NCBI GenBank assembly: GCA_946183175.1
Contig: CAMHBH010000038.1
Coordinates: 1-16,591 of the forward strand
Direction of reading: 5' to 3'
Length of the DNA stretch: 16,591 nt
DNA from: an uncultured Oscillibacter sp.
GTDB taxonomy: Bacteria > Bacillota > Clostridia > Oscillospirales > Oscillospiraceae
The notes under the pieces are model-generated. The model did no database searches and had not been told where the DNA came from. It saw only the letters and a list, made by a program, of their open reading frames with translations. This document shows positions 13,509 through 16,591 of the stretch, in pieces. A program made the translations under genes and the position numbers. The first letter of the stretch is position 1. Every line of letters begins with the position of its first letter.

Positions 13509-13537
13509 TTGTAATCCGCCGCGGAGTTTGCTATACT
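13509..13537 (+). promoter_or_regulatory. Promoter of the ATP-grasp gene, TTGTAA-17-TATACT
   Basis: -35 TTGTAA (13509-13514), a 17-bp spacer, and TATACT (13532-13537). A short inverted repeat, GGCGG/CCGCC (13503-13507 and 13516-13520), brackets the -35. The gene starts 23 bases after the -10. Confidence 0.75.
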
Positions 13538-13559
13538 GTGCGGGAAAGGCGGTGGCAGT

Positions 13560-14672
13560 ATGCAGACGGTTCTCATCACGGACGCGAAATATCGGGCCTC
13601 CCTCGCGGCGGTTCGCGTGCTCGGGCGCGCCGGATACCGTGTCATCGCGGCGCAGACCCGCGCCGACTGTCCGTGGACGCCGCCGGCGTTCGCCTCGCGC
13701 TACGTCGCCGAACACCACTGGCTCCCCGGTTCGGCCTCCGACCCGAACTATTCCGAATACCTCCTCGCCCTCCTCGAACGATACGACGCTCCGATACTCT
13801 TCTGTACCGGGGCCGCGACGCTGAATGTCGTCTCGTGGCAGAGGGAACGCTTCCGCACGCTCTCGCGGTTCCTGATAGCCTCCCCCGGCTCCCTCGACGC
13901 CCTCAACGATAAGGAGGCCGTACACCGCCGATGTCTGGAATTGAAAATCCCGGTGCCGTTGGAGTACCAGGGCAAACCCGACCGCTACCCGGTCGTCGTA
14001 AAGCCCCACTGCGGGGAGAAATTTGGCCTCAAAGCGCAAGAGCGCTACCGAATCGCGCGCGACGAAAAGGAGTGGCAGGCCGCCGTCGCGGCCATGAGCG
14101 CCTACGACGCCGCGCCGCTCGTGCAGGAGTACGTACAGGGCGACGGCATGGGGGCAAGTCTGCTGATGGGCCGCGACGGCGCGCTGTTGGGCGCGCTCTG
14201 TCACCGCCGTGTCCGGGAATACCCGATTTCCGGCGGGCCCTCGTCGTGCTGTGACAGTATCTACAACGACCACCTCGTAGAACAGGCACATAAACTGCTG
14301 AAGTCGTTCGGCTTTCAGGGCCTCGCTATGGTCGAGTTCAGGGGCGGGCGCGTGCTGGAAGTCAACCCGCGAATCTGGGGCAGTTTCCCGCTGACCGAGA
14401 AGGCGCGCAGTCCGCTTGCGCTCCGCTACGTACAGGCCGCCTCCGGCCTCCCCGCCCCCTACGCCCCCCACGACTACCGGGAAGGCGTCCGGATGCGCTT
14501 CCTGCTCAACGACACCGCCGCCATATTGAGTTTGCTCCGGCACGGGCGTTTCCGCGAATTTTTCGCGGCGCTCCCCGACTGCCTGTTCGCGCAAGAGGCG
14601 TTGTCGAGCTGGCGCGACCCTGCGCCGATGTTCCGATATCTGGGTAACACGCTCCTGACCCGCCGGGACTAG
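13560..14672 (+). CDS. ATP-grasp ligase of unknown substrate
   Basis: 370 residues of the ATP-grasp superfamily, which activates a carboxylate as acyl phosphate for attack by an amine or thiol. The N-terminal part (1-110) is a Rossmann-like preATP-grasp domain (MQTVLITDAKYRASLAAVRV). The ATP-binding lysine is in YPVVVKPHCGEKFGLKA (Lys148), and LVQEYVQGDG covers the adenine-loop region. The metal-binding residues are in GLAMVEF (Glu259) and VLEVNPRIWGS (Glu267, Asn269, Arg271). The C-terminal roughly 80 residues are not recognised. It resembles the carboxylate-amine ligase/CarB-like branch rather than D-Ala-D-Ala ligase. ATG 13560 follows AAAGGCGG. It leads a cluster with a PHP phosphoesterase (43 bp downstream) and a polysaccharide deacetylase, hinting at envelope or small-molecule modification, but no substrate can be read from sequence. 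Confidence 0.88.
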   Translation: MQTVLITDAKYRASLAAVRVLGRAGYRVIAAQTRADCPWTPPAFASRYVAEHHWLPGSASDPNYSEYLLALLERYDAPILFCTGAATLNVVSWQRERFRTLSRFLIASPGSLDALNDKEAVHRRCLELKIPVPLEYQGKPDRYPVVVKPHCGEKFGLKAQERYRIARDEKEWQAAVAAMSAYDAAPLVQEYVQGDGMGASLLMGRDGALLGALCHRRVREYPISGGPSSCCDSIYNDHLVEQAHKLLKSFGFQGLAMVEFRGGRVLEVNPRIWGSFPLTEKARSPLALRYVQAASGLPAPYAPHDYREGVRMRFLLNDTAAILSLLRHGRFREFFAALPDCLFAQEALSSWRDPAPMFRYLGNTLLTRRD

Positions 14673-14715
14673 TCCCCGCGCGGAAGGACACTCCCGGGAA
14701 TGAGAGGAAATCGCC

Positions 14716-15444
14716 ATGGAAATCCGTCTGGACATGCACATACACTCGTACCACTCCCCGGACGGCGTCATGACGCTGTCGGAAATCGCGGCGCGCGCCC
14801 GGGAGGCCGGATTGCACGGCGTCGCGGTCTGCGACCACGACCACACCCTGCCCGCCGACGAGTACCGCGCCGGACTGCCCGGAGTGCTGTTAATTCCGGG
14901 CGTGGAGGTGTCGACGGACGCCGGACACCTGCTGGGATGGTTCGTGACGGAGCCCGTCGGCGCGCGGACGCTTCCCGGGGCCGTCGCCGAAATACACGCA
15001 CAGGGCGGTATCGCCGTACTCGCGCACCCGTTCGAGCACACGAAAAGACGAGACCGCGCCGAATACGCGGCGGAGTACGTCGACGGTATCGAGGTCTGGA
15101 ACAGCCGCGCCGAGCGTAAAATACGCGACGCAAACGCAAGAGCGGCGGAGTTCGCGTCGGCGCACGGCCTGCGCGGGTTCGCCGGGAGCGACGCCCATAC
15201 CCCCCGCGAAATCGGCAACGGCGTCACGATTGTACAGGCCGACGCCCTGACACCCGGTGCCGTCAAGGCGGCGCTACTCGCCGGGGCGCGGACGGAGGGA
15301 CGGAGGAGTAAGGCGGTTTGGACTGCCGCCAGCCAGTACGCGCGGCGGAGAAAGTCGGGCGCGGGGCCGCTTTCCTATTGCAAATGGGCCGCGTTTGCCG
15401 TAAAATGTGTGTTTGACGATTTCATTGGAGGAGTGAGCAAATAA
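14716..15444 (+). CDS. PHP domain phosphoesterase
   Basis: 242 residues of the PHP superfamily, metal-dependent phosphoesterases. Candidate metal ligands are in place: His8 and His10 (DMHIHS), Asp16, the DHDH run 40-43, Glu64 (PGVEVS), His71, His104 (VLAHPF), then Asp159 and His161 (AGSDAH). An intact active site of the short, stand-alone PHP type (related to YciV/RNase AM-like proteins) is therefore expected. The substrate could be a nucleotide or sugar phosphate. ATG 14716 follows GAGAGGAAA. It lies 43 bp after the ATP-grasp gene with no terminator between, so co-transcription is likely. Its TAA abuts the ATG of the deacetylase gene. Its 3' end contains the promoter of that gene, which fixes part of its C-terminal coding. 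Confidence 0.9.
   Translation: MEIRLDMHIHSYHSPDGVMTLSEIAARAREAGLHGVAVCDHDHTLPADEYRAGLPGVLLIPGVEVSTDAGHLLGWFVTEPVGARTLPGAVAEIHAQGGIAVLAHPFEHTKRRDRAEYAAEYVDGIEVWNSRAERKIRDANARAAEFASAHGLRGFAGSDAHTPREIGNGVTIVQADALTPGAVKAALLAGARTEGRRSKAVWTAASQYARRRKSGAGPLSYCKWAAFAVKCVFDDFIGGVSK
15378..15406 (+). promoter_or_regulatory. Internal promoter for the deacetylase gene, TTGCAA-17-TAAAAT
   Basis: -35 TTGCAA (15378-15383), a 17-bp spacer, and TAAAAT (15401-15406), lying wholly inside the 3' end of the PHP gene. The transcript would start near 15413, about 32 bases before the ATG. Confidence 0.7.
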
Positions 15445-16591
15445 ATGTCCCTGATAGTCAAGGCGGGGAAAGCGGGGAAACAAGTCCTGAAGTCCGCGCA
15501 CCTTCTCCCGGAGGAAGTCCCGCACATCGGCTACGCGCGGCGTATCGAACGCGTCAGAACCCCGGAGCGTATCTGCGCGATGACCTTCGACGACGGCCCC
15601 ATGAATCTCCCCGCCGCCCCCGACCAGTTCCACGGGCGCGCCCTGACCGACCTCATCCTCGACGCCCTCGCCGAGTTCGACGCTAAGGGCACCTTCGACG
15701 TTATCGGCGATACCGGCATGAACTACCCCGACAAGGCGGGCCGGGAAGGTTCGGCGGCGTGGGGCGGTATCCGCTTCGACCACTACCCCGACATCCATCA
15801 GGACGAGTACGGCGGGGCCGTGCACAATGACCGTATCATAAGGCGCATGCTCGCCGAGGGCCACCAGATTACCAACCACGGCTACCGCCACATTCTGTTC
15901 GGCAAGAAGCCCTTCGTCTACGCCCGGCGCGTACACTACGGGTCCGTACACAGCGCCGTCGGAGACCTGCGCCGCCTCGACCTCTGGATGAAAGACCATT
16001 ACCAGTACGACATCACGATGGGCCGCCCGCCGCACTACGTCGACGGCCTCAGCGGCGGCTTTACGAGCTACGACGTGTACGACCGCATGGGGTACCAGTA
16101 TCTGGCGGCGTCGTTCGACGGGGCCGGGTGGCTGCCGTCCGGCAAGAAGGGACAGGAGGCGCTAGAGGCCGAAATCGCCGCCATGACGGAACCCATGCGC
16201 GCCGCGCTCGAACAGAACCCCGACTTCTTCTGTGGGCAGATTATCTTCCAGAAGGACGGCTACAATATGGCCCGCCGTACGCCCGTCGCGTGGGGCCTGC
16301 CCCTGCAACTGGAAATCCTGCACAAGTACGGCTACCAAGTTGTGACCGTCGCCGAACTGATGGAGGAGTGTCCGTTCGCGGATGTCGGGCGCGACAACCC
16401 GCTCTTTGAGAAAATGGCGCGTCTGGCCAAGCGGCGCGGCGTCGTGTACTCCGACAACCGCCTCCGCCTCGAAAATCATATGACCATGGGCGAACTCGCA
16501 ATGCTACTGGCCCCGAAAGACGAGGCTATGGACTTACGCTGGGCGCGTATGCGCCGCGACAAGCGCCGCGTACACCCCTATTACGGCGCGG
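15445..16591 (+). CDS. NodB-type polysaccharide deacetylase with SLH-like tail (partial)
   Basis: The first 382 residues are visible; the gene runs off the right edge. It is a carbohydrate-esterase-4 (NodB) domain: motif 1 MTFDDGP (Asp49, Asp50), motif 2 NHGYRH (His145, His149; a variant of the usual H(S/T)xxH), and motif 3 GRPPHY (Arg194). It would remove N-acetyl groups from peptidoglycan or another glycan. No signal peptide is obvious in the N-terminus (MSLIVKAGKAGKQVL), which is odd for a wall enzyme. A segment at 311-356 (FADVGRDNPLFEKMARLAK, then a GVVYSDNRLR turn and MTMGELAML) resembles one S-layer-homology repeat. The start ATG abuts the preceding TAA; GGAGGAG lies 11 bases upstream. 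It has its own promoter inside the PHP gene, so it can be expressed separately. Confidence 0.88.
   Translation, partial: MSLIVKAGKAGKQVLKSAHLLPEEVPHIGYARRIERVRTPERICAMTFDDGPMNLPAAPDQFHGRALTDLILDALAEFDAKGTFDVIGDTGMNYPDKAGREGSAAWGGIRFDHYPDIHQDEYGGAVHNDRIIRRMLAEGHQITNHGYRHILFGKKPFVYARRVHYGSVHSAVGDLRRLDLWMKDHYQYDITMGRPPHYVDGLSGGFTSYDVYDRMGYQYLAASFDGAGWLPSGKKGQEALEAEIAAMTEPMRAALEQNPDFFCGQIIFQKDGYNMARRTPVAWGLPLQLEILHKYGYQVVTVAELMEECPFADVGRDNPLFEKMARLAKRRGVVYSDNRLRLENHMTMGELAMLLAPKDEAMDLRWARMRRDKRRVHPYYGA

Noticed and set aside
13458..15266. A 602-codon minus-strand open frame across the ATP-grasp and PHP genes
   Set aside because: It is a shadow of two well-supported plus-strand genes and has no recognisable domain or start signal.

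Overview
The window looks like a chromosomal stretch from a high-GC member of the Clostridia, most probably an Oscillospirales-type gut bacterium. This rests on strong GGAGG-type ribosome binding sites, Firmicutes-style sigma-A promoters, a YqeG-type HAD phosphatase, an ATP-dependent PEP carboxykinase, a DUF5662 protein and very GC-rich third codon positions. The lineage is inferred from style and gene content; no 16S or marker placement was possible.

Layout. At the left edge is the minus-strand start of a family-5 ABC-transporter solute-binding lipoprotein (1-956, cut by the window). It is separated by an AT-rich divergent promoter region from smpB (trans-translation) and a cyclophilin, which form a short operon (1250-2272). 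A minus-strand hypothetical gene overlaps the cyclophilin tail (2248-2736) and is divergent from a DUF5662 gene (2806-3342). After a terminator comes pckA (3521-5107), with a clear promoter and an operator-like dyad at its start site. A second terminator separates it from a radical SAM gene (5235-6104). A visibly less GC-rich block (about 6105-6921) carries a dinJ/yafQ toxin-antitoxin pair and, divergently, a very short antitoxin-like gene. Next are a minus-strand possible TIM-barrel protein (6916-7671), a yqeG-type phosphatase (7734-8237), a membrane-anchored Pro-rich repeat protein (8363-9460), tRNA-Leu(CAA) and tRNA-Arg(CCG).

The right part holds a minus-strand two-gene chaperone operon (13332 down to 10007): a short Hsp70, and a membrane-spanning protein with a J-like head, joined by an ATGA overlap. 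Divergent from it is a plus-strand cluster: an ATP-grasp ligase, a PHP phosphoesterase and a NodB-type polysaccharide deacetylase with an S-layer-homology-like tail (13560 to the window end, last gene cut).

Most genes are housekeeping or common accessory families. I did not find a clear-cut new defence or biosynthetic system. The items most worth a second look are the Hsp70/J-like membrane operon, the apparent ACG start of smpB, operator-like dyads at the pckA and hsp70 start sites, the recurring TTGCAA(-35)/17-bp promoter design, and the toxin-antitoxin island whose divergent promoters appear to share one self-complementary -35 box.
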